Source: Bacteroidota bacterium | GTDB lineage: Bacteria; Bacteroidota; Bacteroidia; Bacteroidales; VadinHA17 | DNA length: 64,000 nt | Assembly (NCBI GenBank): GCA_018262715.1 | Contig: JADFDS010000001.1 | Coordinates: forward strand, 51,531-115,530 | Direction of reading: 5' to 3' | Part shown: positions 8,330-18,031 of the stretch, one piece after another | Numbering within the stretch: the stretch's first letter is position 1 | Layout of the letters: every line of letters starts with the position of its first letter | Notes under the pieces: model-generated | Told to the model about the DNA's origin: nothing | What the model saw: the letters and a program-made list of their open reading frames with translations, nothing else | The model's database searches: none | Translations under genes and position numbers: made by a program

Positions 8330-10653
8330 ATATTTGCCCCTTCGACGCTCTTTTCAAGCTCACGGGCGTGCTGCAGGAACTCATCGACAGGCATCTCCTT
8401 GTAATACACCATACCATGCGTTCCCCTGATCTTGGGACTCTCATTCTCATAGAAGAAATCCTTGCCCAGTATCAGCTGCACCTGCTTGAACTGTTCCACC
8501 CACACCTGCTGGGACAGGTGACTGAACGGTCCGTCATATGCGGGACTCGGGAATGATGCGTTCACCTGGCTGACATAGCAGTCACGGAACGACTGGTTCA
8601 GCACCGCCATTGAGTTGAGGGATACGGGCACGAAGACATTGGCTTCAGACGGCAGAAATCTGAACCAGACGTTACGGTAACCTATCACCCTCAGATTCGA
8701 AAGATCCTTCTCCAGGCCCCACTGCCTGAGTGCCTCGGCAATAGCCTGGAGCACCTTGTAGTGCGTATCGGGGCCGGAACCCTCGGGATCAAATGCAAGG
8801 CTGATGATGTTAGGCTGTATACGTCTGAGATACTCAAGAATGGGCTCCACATCGCGGTGCCTGTCAGGCTGCTGGGTGAAGATATCTCCGGTATAGAAGC
8901 CCAGCCTCATGTGCTCTATGTTACGAACCGGCACCCCGTAGTGTGCCCACACAAGCTCCTCCTCGTATTCCCTGAGCATACCCTTAAGCCTCTGTATGTC
9001 AGGCGGATTCTTCTCGCCACTGTAGCTCTTCCTTATCAGCTCAATGTTTTTCCTTATCTGTTCATTCAGATCATCCTTTGATTTCAGGCGATAAATATCA
9101 ACCATGGCCCTGACAATCCTGTGACAGAGGCCCCTGAGCTTGCCTGCTTCATCCTTGTCGGCCACCTTATCGAGGTAATGACTCACATCCTTGTCCCACT
9201 TGAACCTATACCCTGACTCGAAGAAATCAGGATATCTCAGCATCTGGATCATTCCTGCAGAGATAAGACGCTGTGTCTCCTCAAGCAGGCCCAGGAGCAT
9301 GGTGTTTGTCACCGCGGTGAATCCCGATGTGAGCACCGAAAAATGAAACTTGTTGGTGATCTCCCGCAACTGCGGAATTATGGCCGGGAAGATGCCCAGC
9401 ATTATATCGTCATGATGTGGCCCGGTATGAAGGAAGGTGGTGTTCCGTTCCCTCCTGAGCCCGGCTTCAATCTTCCGTTTTGTCGACTCAATCACGTCAG
9501 CAACAGTGTTGAGACTCAGTCCGGGGATCAGTGAGCAGTATTCATCGTTCATAAGATCCTCCGGGACAAGCTTATGTGCATATTTCTCTATCTTCTGACA
9601 CAGGTCGAAGACCGCCCTTTCTGTTTTCTCGAAGGTCCATTCGCCCTCTCTGAAGTATCTTTCAACGGAGTCATGCAACTGAACTGCTGCGCCGGCGGTG
9701 AGATAGAATCTGGCGCTTTTCAGTCCCTGAAGCACAGTGGCCGGATAGAGATTGTCCGGTTCATTCTCAAGCGCGTTCCTTACAACCAGTGCCTTGGCGT
9801 CACCGGCAGCAAAGATGATTGTCACAGCATCAGGATTGAATGTAATGGTTCCCAGGCCGATAGTAATCACCAGGCGTGTTCTTGACACCTCGATCCCGCC
9901 AAGATCGCCTGCAGAGGCCGCCTGTGTCTCGAAGTTTGTCGCGGTGAGCCTGGTGGCGGAGTTATGATCACTTCCCCTGGTGTTGAAGGCGATGTGCCCG
10001 TCAGGACCGATCCCGCCAAGAAAGAAGCCGATTCCGCCAAGGGCACGGATCTTCTTTTCATAACCGGTGCACCAGTTGTCTATCCTGAAGAGCGACTCCT
10101 GCTGCAGTTTCTCAAGAGGACCAACCGCTTCCCTGTTGCGGAGCGAGAGGTCAATGATGTTGTCAGGGAAAACCTCGGAAAAATGCTTCCCGTCAGCCAG
10201 AACTATCTCTTCCGAGTTGATCAGCAATGCCCTGTCCGGATCAAGGTCAAATCCCTCGATATAATAATTTCGCACATAGTCATAGAAGCTGTTGTGCTGG
10301 CGCGGGTCAATGGGATAAAACTCATCAATCTGTACGAAATGGAGGCCTCTCAGCGACGGTTTCTCCTTCAGGAACAGTCCGTTGTCCTCTCTGACCTTAC
10401 GGGCTTCGGGACTGTCCCAGTTATTCAGCAGGTATTTTGTCCATTTGATGAAATACTCAGGTGTCTTGCCCGTAGGCAGGCTGATGACTCCGTCGGGGTT
10501 GCCGGCCACCCATTCAAGGAACCTGAGTGAGGTCAGAAGCCCCAGACCCGGGAAATTATCCACAACTATATACGGCATTCTTGCTGTCATCTTTGTTCTG
10601 CCCGAGCGTTCAAAGAATGCCTGTTCCACCTTGCTAAACCCGAAAGTACTCAT
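8323..10653 (-). CDS. Glucosamine-6-phosphate deaminase (NagB-like) fused to LmbE/PIG-L-type deacetylase
   Basis: This is a two-domain protein of 776 aa from the ATG at 10653; an upstream TTG at 10659 adds two residues and is less likely. Numbering here starts at that TTG. The N-terminal half is a NagB-type sugar-phosphate isomerase/deaminase with SLPTGKTPEYF (60-70), the catalytic-type IDEF (111-114) and GPDGHIAFN (218-226). The C-terminal half has the LmbE/PIG-L metal motif GPHHDD (413-418) and later DPEGSGPDTHYK. The family deaminates GlcN-6-P to Fru-6-P; LmbE-type domains remove acetyl groups from GlcNAc derivatives. The protein could therefore carry out both steps on the GlcNAc-6-P released by MurQ; that coupling is inference. 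No separate NagA gene is seen in this window. It is the last gene of the long minus-strand operon. Confidence 0.88.
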   Translation of the reverse strand: MSTFGFSKVEQAFFERSGRTKMTARMPYIVVDNFPGLGLLTSLRFLEWVAGNPDGVISLPTGKTPEYFIKWTKYLLNNWDSPEARKVREDNGLFLKEKPSLRGLHFVQIDEFYPIDPRQHNSFYDYVRNYYIEGFDLDPDRALLINSEEIVLADGKHFSEVFPDNIIDLSLRNREAVGPLEKLQQESLFRIDNWCTGYEKKIRALGGIGFFLGGIGPDGHIAFNTRGSDHNSATRLTATNFETQAASAGDLGGIEVSRTRLVITIGLGTITFNPDAVTIIFAAGDAKALVVRNALENEPDNLYPATVLQGLKSARFYLTAGAAVQLHDSVERYFREGEWTFEKTERAVFDLCQKIEKYAHKLVPEDLMNDEYCSLIPGLSLNTVADVIESTKRKIEAGLRRERNTTFLHTGPHHDDIMLGIFPAIIPQLREITNKFHFSVLTSGFTAVTNTMLLGLLEETQRLISAGMIQMLRYPDFFESGYRFKWDKDVSHYLDKVADKDEAGKLRGLCHRIVRAMVDIYRLKSKDDLNEQIRKNIELIRKSYSGEKNPPDIQRLKGMLREYEEELVWAHYGVPVRNIEHMRLGFYTGDIFTQQPDRHRDVEPILEYLRRIQPNIISLAFDPEGSGPDTHYKVLQAIAEALRQWGLEKDLSNLRVIGYRNVWFRFLPSEANVFVPVSLNSMAVLNQSFRDCYVSQVNASFPSPAYDGPFSHLSQQVWVEQFKQVQLILGKDFFYENESPKIRGTHGMVYYKEMPVDEFLQHARELEKSVEGANIH

Positions 10654-10677
10654 ATTCAAAGGTTTTTATGTTTCAAT

Positions 10678-13600
10678 TCATTTTATAAGTGCATCAAAAA
10701 GGACCTCCACCGGGTGCAGGGCTTTTCTTCCTGTACCGTCCATGATATGGTGGCGGCAAGAGGTTCCAGGTGCTGAAATGACGGTCTCCGCAGTGGCTTC
10801 CCTTACCGCAGGGAACAGTACCATCTCACCTATCTTCATGCTGAGGTCATAGTGTTCCTTCTCATACCCGAATGCTCCTGCCATTCCGCAACACCCGTCA
10901 TTTATCTCCTTTACCCTGTAGTTTGCCGGAAGTGAAAGCATCCTGATTGTCGGAGCCGTGGAGGCTATAGCCTTCTGCTGACAGTGTCCGTGAAGCAGTA
11001 TCTCAGCCGGCCGGTCAGTAAAGCTTGCCGCGGATATATTCCCCCGGTCAGCTTCCCTGCAGATGAACTCCTCAATCAGCATTGCATTGCCGGCAAGGCG
11101 CCGGGCGTCATCAGCAAGTGTTCTTCCGGCCATCTCCGGATACTCATCGCGGAAAGCAAGCAGGGCTGAGGGCTCTATGCCCAGCAACGGCCTTTCATCG
11201 GAAACAACACCGCGGAGCAACATAATGTTCTTCACTGCAATTTTGCGTGCCGACCGGAGCAGCCCCTTCGAGAGGAACGTACGGCCGCTCTCAGCGTGGC
11301 GCGGTATAATGACCTTATAACCGAGTCTCTCGAGAAGCATGACAGCCTTGATGCCTATATCACTTTCATTATAGTTGGTAAACTCATCGGCAAAGAGGCA
11401 GACGGTACCCTTTGGGATCCCGGCGTTCTCCGTCCGGCTGCTGCCCTGACTTCCCGAGGTGCCTGAAAGGCCGGCTGCTCTATCACTGCCTGAAGCGCCC
11501 AGCTTCCCGTTCTTTCTCCTGTGACGCCTTTCCCAGGTCCTGAGTGTCACCGGTGAAAGCGCCGGAACAGGCCTTTTAACAGAAAAACCGATGATTCTTT
11601 TGAATACCGGCAGGCCGGTGACCAGGTTGGTAAGAGGCCTGAACATCATCCCGGGAACGTAAAGACGGGGCAGCCAGGCTATCAGCCAGGCGCGGAACGG
11701 GACGTGGTGTATATCATAGTAGTGTTGCAGGAACTCTGCCTTCAACCTGGCCACATCGACATTTGACGGGCACTCAGCCTTGCAGGCCTTGCATGACAGG
11801 CATAGATCCATCACACGATAAATCTCCTCGTGGTCAAACTTATTCTTCCTGTCTGACCTTGTCAGGAACTCCCTGAGAATGTTTGCCCTGGCACGGGTCG
11901 ACTTATCCTCATCACGGGTTGCCATGAAGGTGGGGCACATGGTGCCGCCAACCAGTGCACTCTTCCGGCAGTCGGCTGAACCGCTGCATTTCTCGGCAGC
12001 ATAGAGCAGACCCTCCTCTCCGGGAAACTCGAAAACCAACCCCGGATATTGTCTCCTCTCGCCAGCCGGGTAACGGAGGTTTTCAGTTATCGGAGGAGTA
12101 TCGGTGATCTTGCCCGGATTGAACAGACCGGAAGGGTCCCATGTCTTTTTCAGCTCTTTAAGAAGAGCATAGTTATGAGGCCCGAGCATCAACGGGATAA
12201 ACTCGCCGCGGAGCCTGCCGTCACCATGTTCACCGCTGAGCGAGCCGCGGTATTTCTTCACCAGGGCAGCCATATCTTCCGCCAGACCGTGGAACGTACG
12301 GATATCATCAGGATCCTTGAGGTCGAGCAACGGGCTGAGATGCAATTCTCCGGTGGCGATGTGGGCATAGTAGGCACAGCTGAGCCTGTGTTTCTCCAGG
12401 ATGCCTGCGGCTTCAGCAATATAATCGGGAAAGAGATCAGGCAGCACTGCAGTGTCTTCGATCACCTGCACGCTCTTTCGCCGTCCCGGTATGTTGAGCA
12501 GCACTCCCAGTCCTGCCTTGCGCAGTTCCCATACCCGGGCCATCTCATCAGCGCCGGTGTACAGCGGGAAGTGGTATCCGAACCCTGCCGCGACCATATC
12601 TTTTTCCATGGCGGCGGCTGTCCTTTCAATCTCCTCAACTGTCGGCCTGGTGATCTCAATAAGCAGTATGGCTTTCGGATCTCCTTTGACAAAGAAACGG
12701 TTCCTGTTCTGCTCGATATTGTCCTTCGTGCAGTTGAGTATATAGTCATCAATCAGCTCCACCGCTGCCGGGTTATGCTTCAGCGCAATGATGTTGGCCC
12801 TGACGGCATCCTGCAGGCTGCCGAAGTGGGCACAGACCAGGCCGGTCCGGTCATTTGTCACCGGCACCAGGTTGAGTTTCATCGAGGTGGTGAATGCCAG
12901 GGTGCCTTCGGAACCTGCAAGGAGCTTGCAGACATTGAACTTCTGGCCGTTACCGGTAAAGGGATCGGTCTCAAGCAGGGCATCAAGAGCATAGCCATTG
13001 TTGCGCCTCCGGAGGGCAGGATGCGGATACTCCCTGCGTATCTCACCGGCATTGCGCTGATCGGAGAGCATTTCCTGAAGATTCCTGTAGATCTTCGTCT
13101 CGAGAAGTCCGGGATCACCGCTGCATTTCTTCCTGAACTCATCAGTGGTCAACGCACCGAAATGCACCTCAGAACCATCTGAGAGAATTGCGTCAACCTC
13201 GAGGATATGATCCCTGACGCTGCCATGAATGAGTGAATGTGCTCCGCACGAGTTGTTGCCAAGCATTCCTCCGATGCAGCACCTGTCGGCTGTCGATGTC
13301 TCCGGTCCGAACTGCAGCCTGTGGGGAGCCAGGTAACGGTTAAGCTCAGCGAGAACCACTCCGGGTTCAACTCTCACCCATCTCTCAGCGGGATTAAACT
13401 CCAGGATATGGTTGAGATACCTCGAAATATCCATAACAATCCCCGGGCCTACAACCTGGCCGGCCAGGGAGGTGCCTGCGCCTCTCGGTATCACGGAGCC
13501 GCCCGTGCCTCGTGCAAATGCCAGTATCTTCCTGATATCGGAGACCGACGCCGGCCTGGTGACAGCCACAGGTATCTCCCTGTAGGCTGAGGCATCAGTG

Positions 13601-13686
13601 GCATACAGGATCCGCTGAATGTCATCAGTATAAAGATCGCCGTCGAGCTCTTTCCTGAGGGGGTCAAAAATGAAATCCTTCTTCAT
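10678..13686 (-). CDS. FAD-linked oxidase / Fe-S protein, D-lactate dehydrogenase type
   Basis: This 1002-residue fusion resembles GlcD plus GlcF or respiratory D-lactate dehydrogenase. The FAD_binding_4 domain at the N-terminus has PRGAGTSLAG (67-76). The FAD-oxidase C-domain carries SGEHGDGRLRGE at about 482-493. One Fe-S cluster motif CLSCKACKAECP is near 626-637, preceded by a divergent partner (CSGSADCRK followed by GTMCP). The C-terminal CCG-type domain has GHCQQK, DGCCGMAGAFG and PGTSCRHH. The family oxidises D-lactate, glycolate or another 2-hydroxyacid and passes electrons to quinone or a carrier. In this operon D-lactate is the attractive substrate, because MurQ releases it from MurNAc-6-P. 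A glycolate or 2-hydroxyglutarate oxidase cannot be excluded from sequence alone. It lies 24 bp upstream of nagB-lmbE. Confidence 0.87.
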   Translation of the reverse strand: MKKDFIFDPLRKELDGDLYTDDIQRILYATDASAYREIPVAVTRPASVSDIRKILAFARGTGGSVIPRGAGTSLAGQVVGPGIVMDISRYLNHILEFNPAERWVRVEPGVVLAELNRYLAPHRLQFGPETSTADRCCIGGMLGNNSCGAHSLIHGSVRDHILEVDAILSDGSEVHFGALTTDEFRKKCSGDPGLLETKIYRNLQEMLSDQRNAGEIRREYPHPALRRRNNGYALDALLETDPFTGNGQKFNVCKLLAGSEGTLAFTTSMKLNLVPVTNDRTGLVCAHFGSLQDAVRANIIALKHNPAAVELIDDYILNCTKDNIEQNRNRFFVKGDPKAILLIEITRPTVEEIERTAAAMEKDMVAAGFGYHFPLYTGADEMARVWELRKAGLGVLLNIPGRRKSVQVIEDTAVLPDLFPDYIAEAAGILEKHRLSCAYYAHIATGELHLSPLLDLKDPDDIRTFHGLAEDMAALVKKYRGSLSGEHGDGRLRGEFIPLMLGPHNYALLKELKKTWDPSGLFNPGKITDTPPITENLRYPAGERRQYPGLVFEFPGEEGLLYAAEKCSGSADCRKSALVGGTMCPTFMATRDEDKSTRARANILREFLTRSDRKNKFDHEEIYRVMDLCLSCKACKAECPSNVDVARLKAEFLQHYYDIHHVPFRAWLIAWLPRLYVPGMMFRPLTNLVTGLPVFKRIIGFSVKRPVPALSPVTLRTWERRHRRKNGKLGASGSDRAAGLSGTSGSQGSSRTENAGIPKGTVCLFADEFTNYNESDIGIKAVMLLERLGYKVIIPRHAESGRTFLSKGLLRSARKIAVKNIMLLRGVVSDERPLLGIEPSALLAFRDEYPEMAGRTLADDARRLAGNAMLIEEFICREADRGNISAASFTDRPAEILLHGHCQQKAIASTAPTIRMLSLPANYRVKEINDGCCGMAGAFGYEKEHYDLSMKIGEMVLFPAVREATAETVISAPGTSCRHHIMDGTGRKALHPVEVLFDALIK

Positions 13687-13707
13687 GTACCGTTGGCATA
13701 ATTCATA

Positions 13708-15552
13708 TTATCTGGGAGCCTTTTTCCCGAAAGCCGGGTCAATCTTCAGGAGTGAGACCGCAATGAGCGGAATGACACTGCATATCATTACCCAAAGGAA
13801 GAAGTGGTTGTAACCGAGCTGTTCCTGGAGCCAGCCTGCAAACATTCCGGGAAGCATCATCCCGAGCGCCATGAAACCTGTGCAGATAGCATAGTGGGCA
13901 GTCTTGTACTTTCCTTCGGAGAAGTAGATCAGGTAAAGCATGTAAGCTGTGAACCCGAACCCGTAACCGAACTGTTCGACAAAGACACAAATATTAATAA
14001 TCAGCATGTTATCAGTCTGGGTAAAGCTCAGGTACAGGAATGTGGCTGCTGTCAGCAGCATGCTCAGGGTCATCGGCCAGACCCATTTCTTCAATCCGCC
14101 CATGGCAGCTATCACACCACCGATGATGCCGCCAAGGGTCAGCCCGATGATTCCTACAGTGCCGTATACAAAGCCGACCTCGCCGGTTGTCAGTCCCAGC
14201 CCTCCCTTGTCTATCGGGTCAAGCAGGAACGGGTTGATAAGCTTAAGCAACTGAGCTTCTGCAAATCGGAATGTCAGCATGAAGAACAGCGCGGCGCCCA
14301 CCTGCGGTTTCCTGAAGAAGGAAGCAAAAGTGGCTCCGAACTCCTTCAGCACATCGGAGGCCTTCAGGTTTTCATGCGGCCTGTCAGAGTCAGGTTTCGG
14401 GAGAACGAACCTGTGATAGAAACTCAGGACAAGGAATAACCCGGCAAGCACAAAGAAGGTGACTGCCCAGGCCATCGGGATGTTTCCTGACAGACCCTCA
14501 TATGTTACTGAAGTATAGCCGGTAAGCTTTGAGTCAGCCTGGAACACCATGTAAGCAGGTTTGTCCCAGTTTGTTTCGTTGAAGACCAGGTGTTCGCCCT
14601 GGATAAGGGCAATGCTTTTATCTCCCTTTTTCAGGGCAGTGTTGAGAACCACCTCTTTCCCGTGAGCAGGTTTCCCGCTAATCCTGACGGGGACCACCGC
14701 CACGCTTCCTGTAACAGAGGCTGCAGCGCCCCTCTCCTCTCCGAAGTTTTCCCTGATCCAGGCTCCCAGGGGATCTGAAATATTACTGACCCACCAACCC
14801 TTTTCCTTAGCCATCTTCTCTTCAAGCTTATAGAAGCCGTTGCCGAGGTTGGAGGATTTGATTGAGTCGAGCAGTATGCCCAGGCTGTCCCTGTCGACAG
14901 TCTGAGTGCTGACCAGAAGTGAATCACTGTCAGGTATAAAATACAGGTCACCGGGCTTTGCCGCATTTTCCGTCACATGTGGCATCTGCAGAATAGTTTT
15001 CGAATACTGTGGTGAAGCCTCGATGAAGAGAGTTACCGGTTCCCTGCCCGAGGAGCTTTCAAGGAATCCCGCAAGGATTACCAGAAGGCCCTGACCGGTG
15101 ATAGTTGCTATACGGTAGAATGTGCTTCGGATGCCAACATATTTTGCCTGCTGGTTGGTATTGAGCCCCAGCATGTAGAATCCGTCAGCGGCTATGTCAT
15201 GGGTAGCCGACCCGAATGCCAGGAGCCAGAAAAATGCCAGGGTGATCTTGAAAAAGAACGACGCCGGAATTGTCAGGGCAATGCTGGCAAAGCCCAGGGC
15301 AAGAACAAGCTGGGTGATGACTATCCACCATCGTTTTGTTTTAAGCAGGTCAACCAGCGGGCTCCACAGGGGCTTGATAACCCACGGGAGATAAAGGAGG
15401 CTGGTGTACAGTGCGATGTCGGCATTGGAGATGCCCATCCGCTTGTACATGATCACCGATATAATGTTGACTGCCACATAGGGTAAGCCTTCGGCCAGAT
15501 AGAGGGTCGGTATCCACGCCCATGGCGAACGGGTTTTTTCTTGTGCTGCCAT
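13708..15552 (-). CDS. ampG: AmpG-like MFS muropeptide permease with large periplasmic insert
   Basis: This is a 614-residue polytopic transporter of the AmpG branch of the major facilitator superfamily; AmpG carries anhydro-muropeptides into the cytoplasm. The family-type start YLAEGLPYVAVNIISVIMYK is present, with five predicted membrane segments by about residue 165. Residues about 168-358 then form a soluble insert rich in charged residues (for example the stretch KLEEKMAKEKGWW), before transport segments resume at AWAVTFFVLAGLFLVLSF. Counting from a cytoplasmic N-terminus, the insert falls between segments 5 and 6, outside the inner membrane. E. coli AmpG (about 490 aa) lacks it. It is encoded 6 bp after the GH9-deacetylase gene and 21 bp before the D-lactate dehydrogenase gene. 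The exact substrate is inferred from family and context. Confidence 0.87.
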   Translation of the reverse strand: MAAQEKTRSPWAWIPTLYLAEGLPYVAVNIISVIMYKRMGISNADIALYTSLLYLPWVIKPLWSPLVDLLKTKRWWIVITQLVLALGFASIALTIPASFFFKITLAFFWLLAFGSATHDIAADGFYMLGLNTNQQAKYVGIRSTFYRIATITGQGLLVILAGFLESSSGREPVTLFIEASPQYSKTILQMPHVTENAAKPGDLYFIPDSDSLLVSTQTVDRDSLGILLDSIKSSNLGNGFYKLEEKMAKEKGWWVSNISDPLGAWIRENFGEERGAAASVTGSVAVVPVRISGKPAHGKEVVLNTALKKGDKSIALIQGEHLVFNETNWDKPAYMVFQADSKLTGYTSVTYEGLSGNIPMAWAVTFFVLAGLFLVLSFYHRFVLPKPDSDRPHENLKASDVLKEFGATFASFFRKPQVGAALFFMLTFRFAEAQLLKLINPFLLDPIDKGGLGLTTGEVGFVYGTVGIIGLTLGGIIGGVIAAMGGLKKWVWPMTLSMLLTAATFLYLSFTQTDNMLIINICVFVEQFGYGFGFTAYMLYLIYFSEGKYKTAHYAICTGFMALGMMLPGMFAGWLQEQLGYNHFFLWVMICSVIPLIAVSLLKIDPAFGKKAPR

Positions 15553-15558
15553 ACTGTT

Positions 15559-18030
15559 CTATAACCTGTTGAATGTGTATCCTTTTGATGTATAGTAATC
15601 AATTAACTCCGCCAGCCTGAGCCAGAGCTTGTCAGTGCGTTCCGGCGCCGTGCCCGGGTGGATCAGGATTATTGCCCCGTTCAGCCCCTGAGGTGAACTC
15701 TCCGCGAAGGAGGCCAGCCTCTGAATGAGCAGGTCCGATGAACGGTAATTTTCCATATCAGGAGTGGTGTAGTCGGCGTTGGTCCCGGTTCCGGGGGTGA
15801 AATTGACAAGCTTCATTCCCAGATCTTCTGTCCACCGGCTGATTGCGCTGTTGTACCATTCATACGGCGCGAGGAACCAGCGGGGATCCTCCTTCTTCAG
15901 CCCTGCCTTCCTGAGTGCTGCGATATTTCGTTTCAGGTCATCATTGAACTGTTGCTTTGTCACCAGCAGGGTGTCACGGTTCTCCCACGGAATATAGAGA
16001 AGATGCCCGTCTGAATGGGGACCCACGTAATGCCCCTCCGCTATCATCCTCTTTACCGTGGAATCAAATCTCCTGTTCCTCAGGAAATTCCCGGTAAGGA
16101 AAAATGACCCCCTGATATTCTTGTCTTCCAGTACATTGAGTATGTGCTCAAGCCCCTCTCCGTACTCATCGGCAGAAAAGACCAGGTGGATGCTCTTCTC
16201 CCATGCTTCTCTCCTTATTATAGCTCCATGCCCATCATAAACATCAGATGCTGACGCGGCCCTTTCTGCTCTCCCCTCCTTCTCAAGTGTTGAGAGATAA
16301 TAGCTGAGGCTTGCCGTCCCGTCAAGAGTCGGCTCGTTGGTGCTGTAATCACCAATATCATCATGATAGACGGTCCGACCTCCCTGGAATGCAGCATAGG
16401 GATCAGGCCTGAGAAGGGTCAGTCCCCTGAGGTTATCATGGATTGCCTTGCTTATCGGACCGTCAACAAGCCCGCCGGTGGTTGTCTTTCCGAGGAAAAC
16501 CGTCACTGCCGAGTGGGGATACAGGGGGTAGTCTCCGCCTGCCGGCAATCCGCAGATCATTGATGTGCCCCAGGGATTGCATCCGAAGAGCCAGTCGCGC
16601 ATGGCAGCCTCCATGTAGTCAAAACGGTCATCCCCGGTTGCCTCACGGTAGAGTCTGCACTGGGTCAAAGCAGCCGCGACATAATTATTCGAACACCACA
16701 CAAACGGTATCCTTACCTGGAAGACATCATCCCTTGTTCTTGAATTGATGATGTCCAGTCCCTTGCTCATGAACTCAGTATACTTAACTGAGTACTCCGT
16801 GCCGGAGAGACCGAGGCTTGCATGACCCAGGTTGACAAACGGATAGAACTGGTAGTGTCTTGCAGTATCCTTCTCAATCCAGGGAGTAAAGGGCTCGAGG
16901 GTTCCCCAGTAGTCGGCCTGCTCAAGGAAATACCTGTTGCCGGTTAGTTCCCACAGCTCCCATGCCGCAAGCTCCATATCATCAACATAATTGTCTTCCT
17001 CATAGAAGTAAGGAGAGACGTTGCAGGCGGTCTGGGTGGCCCCCGGGTCTGTGTGGGCAAACTCAAAAGCGTCGGCCGCCCTGGTTTCCATTGTCCTGGC
17101 AAAAAGGGGATCACTCTGGGCGAAGAGCCTGGCGCCCATAGCAAATACCGATGCAAACTTACCGGCAGTGGAGGCAACCCCCTCGGTGCGGTTCTTGAAC
17201 GCGGCCAGCCCCTGAGGCCTGCCGGTCACGAAGTAAACGGGCCTGTAAGGCCCGAGGCCGTAACCTGTAGTATCAAGGTTGGGCAGCCGGAAACCCCTGT
17301 GATCACGGTCATCAGCCACCTGGTTGAACATCATGCCGCTGTCGGGATTCATCTTCAGAAGCCACTCCAGACCCCATTTCACCTCGTCGAGAATGTCAGG
17401 TATGCCATTGCTGCCTGCCACTCCGGCAGCATCATAATTGTCGCCATATATTCCCGGCGACATCATATAGGCGAACATCATCTGGTATACCGAGTTGGCG
17501 GTAGTGGCAGTGTACCTCAGGTGATCACTGGCATCGTGATAACCGCCGCGGACATCTATCGGGGTGCCTGATAGTGTCGGGTGATCCACTATCATCCCGT
17601 CATAACGGTGACATGAATCAGCAAGAAAGGGATTATACCCGCAACGCTGCTGCCTGATGTAATTTAGTATGAAGTCAGCTGTTCCGTCATATACATTTGC
17701 CCCGAGACGAAAGGTTTCCGACTTTGTACGGCTGTAAATTATATAGTATCCTCCGGGTGTTGTCAGCCCTGAAAAGTCAAGCCTGGCGGCAGCGGCCATT
17801 CCCCAGACGGCTCCGTCACAGATCTCGGCAGCACCACGGAAAACAGGTTTGTCAGTGAATGCATCATATACCGTGAATGATTTTTCCGCTACCGGCACCT
17901 GTGAAAGATACACGGCCACCTTGACCGAGCCCGGAAGGTAACCCAGCTGATTGATCCTTATCCATGAGTCAGCTTTGGCAGCGCCAGTGGCCAGTACCGC
18001 AAGCACGAGTGTGAGAGCAACTCTTTTCAT
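15559..18030 (-). CDS. GH9-type glycoside hydrolase fused to polysaccharide deacetylase (NodB-like)
   Basis: The start is set at the ATG at 18030 (MKRVALTLVLAVLATGAAKADS), because it begins a good signal peptide; the frame extends further upstream but only by running into the preceding gene. In the 823-aa protein a CelD-type N-terminal Ig-like domain (IRINQLGYLPG) comes first. The GH9 catalytic domain follows, with the Asp pair in GGYHDASDH (162-170) and a catalytic-type Glu566 in DYSTNEPTLDG. The last 250 residues form a NodB-like domain: FSADEYGEG at 618-626 in place of the usual TFDDG, the metal motif HSDGH (672-676), FLAPYEW and ILIHPGT. GH9 is best known for cellulases but includes glucosaminidases. 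Its place inside a wall-recycling operon points to an amino-sugar glycan substrate; that is inference. Confidence 0.85.
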   Translation of the reverse strand: MKRVALTLVLAVLATGAAKADSWIRINQLGYLPGSVKVAVYLSQVPVAEKSFTVYDAFTDKPVFRGAAEICDGAVWGMAAAARLDFSGLTTPGGYYIIYSRTKSETFRLGANVYDGTADFILNYIRQQRCGYNPFLADSCHRYDGMIVDHPTLSGTPIDVRGGYHDASDHLRYTATTANSVYQMMFAYMMSPGIYGDNYDAAGVAGSNGIPDILDEVKWGLEWLLKMNPDSGMMFNQVADDRDHRGFRLPNLDTTGYGLGPYRPVYFVTGRPQGLAAFKNRTEGVASTAGKFASVFAMGARLFAQSDPLFARTMETRAADAFEFAHTDPGATQTACNVSPYFYEEDNYVDDMELAAWELWELTGNRYFLEQADYWGTLEPFTPWIEKDTARHYQFYPFVNLGHASLGLSGTEYSVKYTEFMSKGLDIINSRTRDDVFQVRIPFVWCSNNYVAAALTQCRLYREATGDDRFDYMEAAMRDWLFGCNPWGTSMICGLPAGGDYPLYPHSAVTVFLGKTTTGGLVDGPISKAIHDNLRGLTLLRPDPYAAFQGGRTVYHDDIGDYSTNEPTLDGTASLSYYLSTLEKEGRAERAASASDVYDGHGAIIRREAWEKSIHLVFSADEYGEGLEHILNVLEDKNIRGSFFLTGNFLRNRRFDSTVKRMIAEGHYVGPHSDGHLLYIPWENRDTLLVTKQQFNDDLKRNIAALRKAGLKKEDPRWFLAPYEWYNSAISRWTEDLGMKLVNFTPGTGTNADYTTPDMENYRSSDLLIQRLASFAESSPQGLNGAIILIHPGTAPERTDKLWLRLAELIDYYTSKGYTFNRL

Positions 18031-18031
18031 C

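Noticed and set aside
12049..13182. Plus-strand 377-codon ORF opposite the D-lactate dehydrogenase-type gene
   Set aside because: It lies fully antisense to a gene with strong family motifs. Its translation has no domain and looks like the mirror of GC-rich coding DNA.
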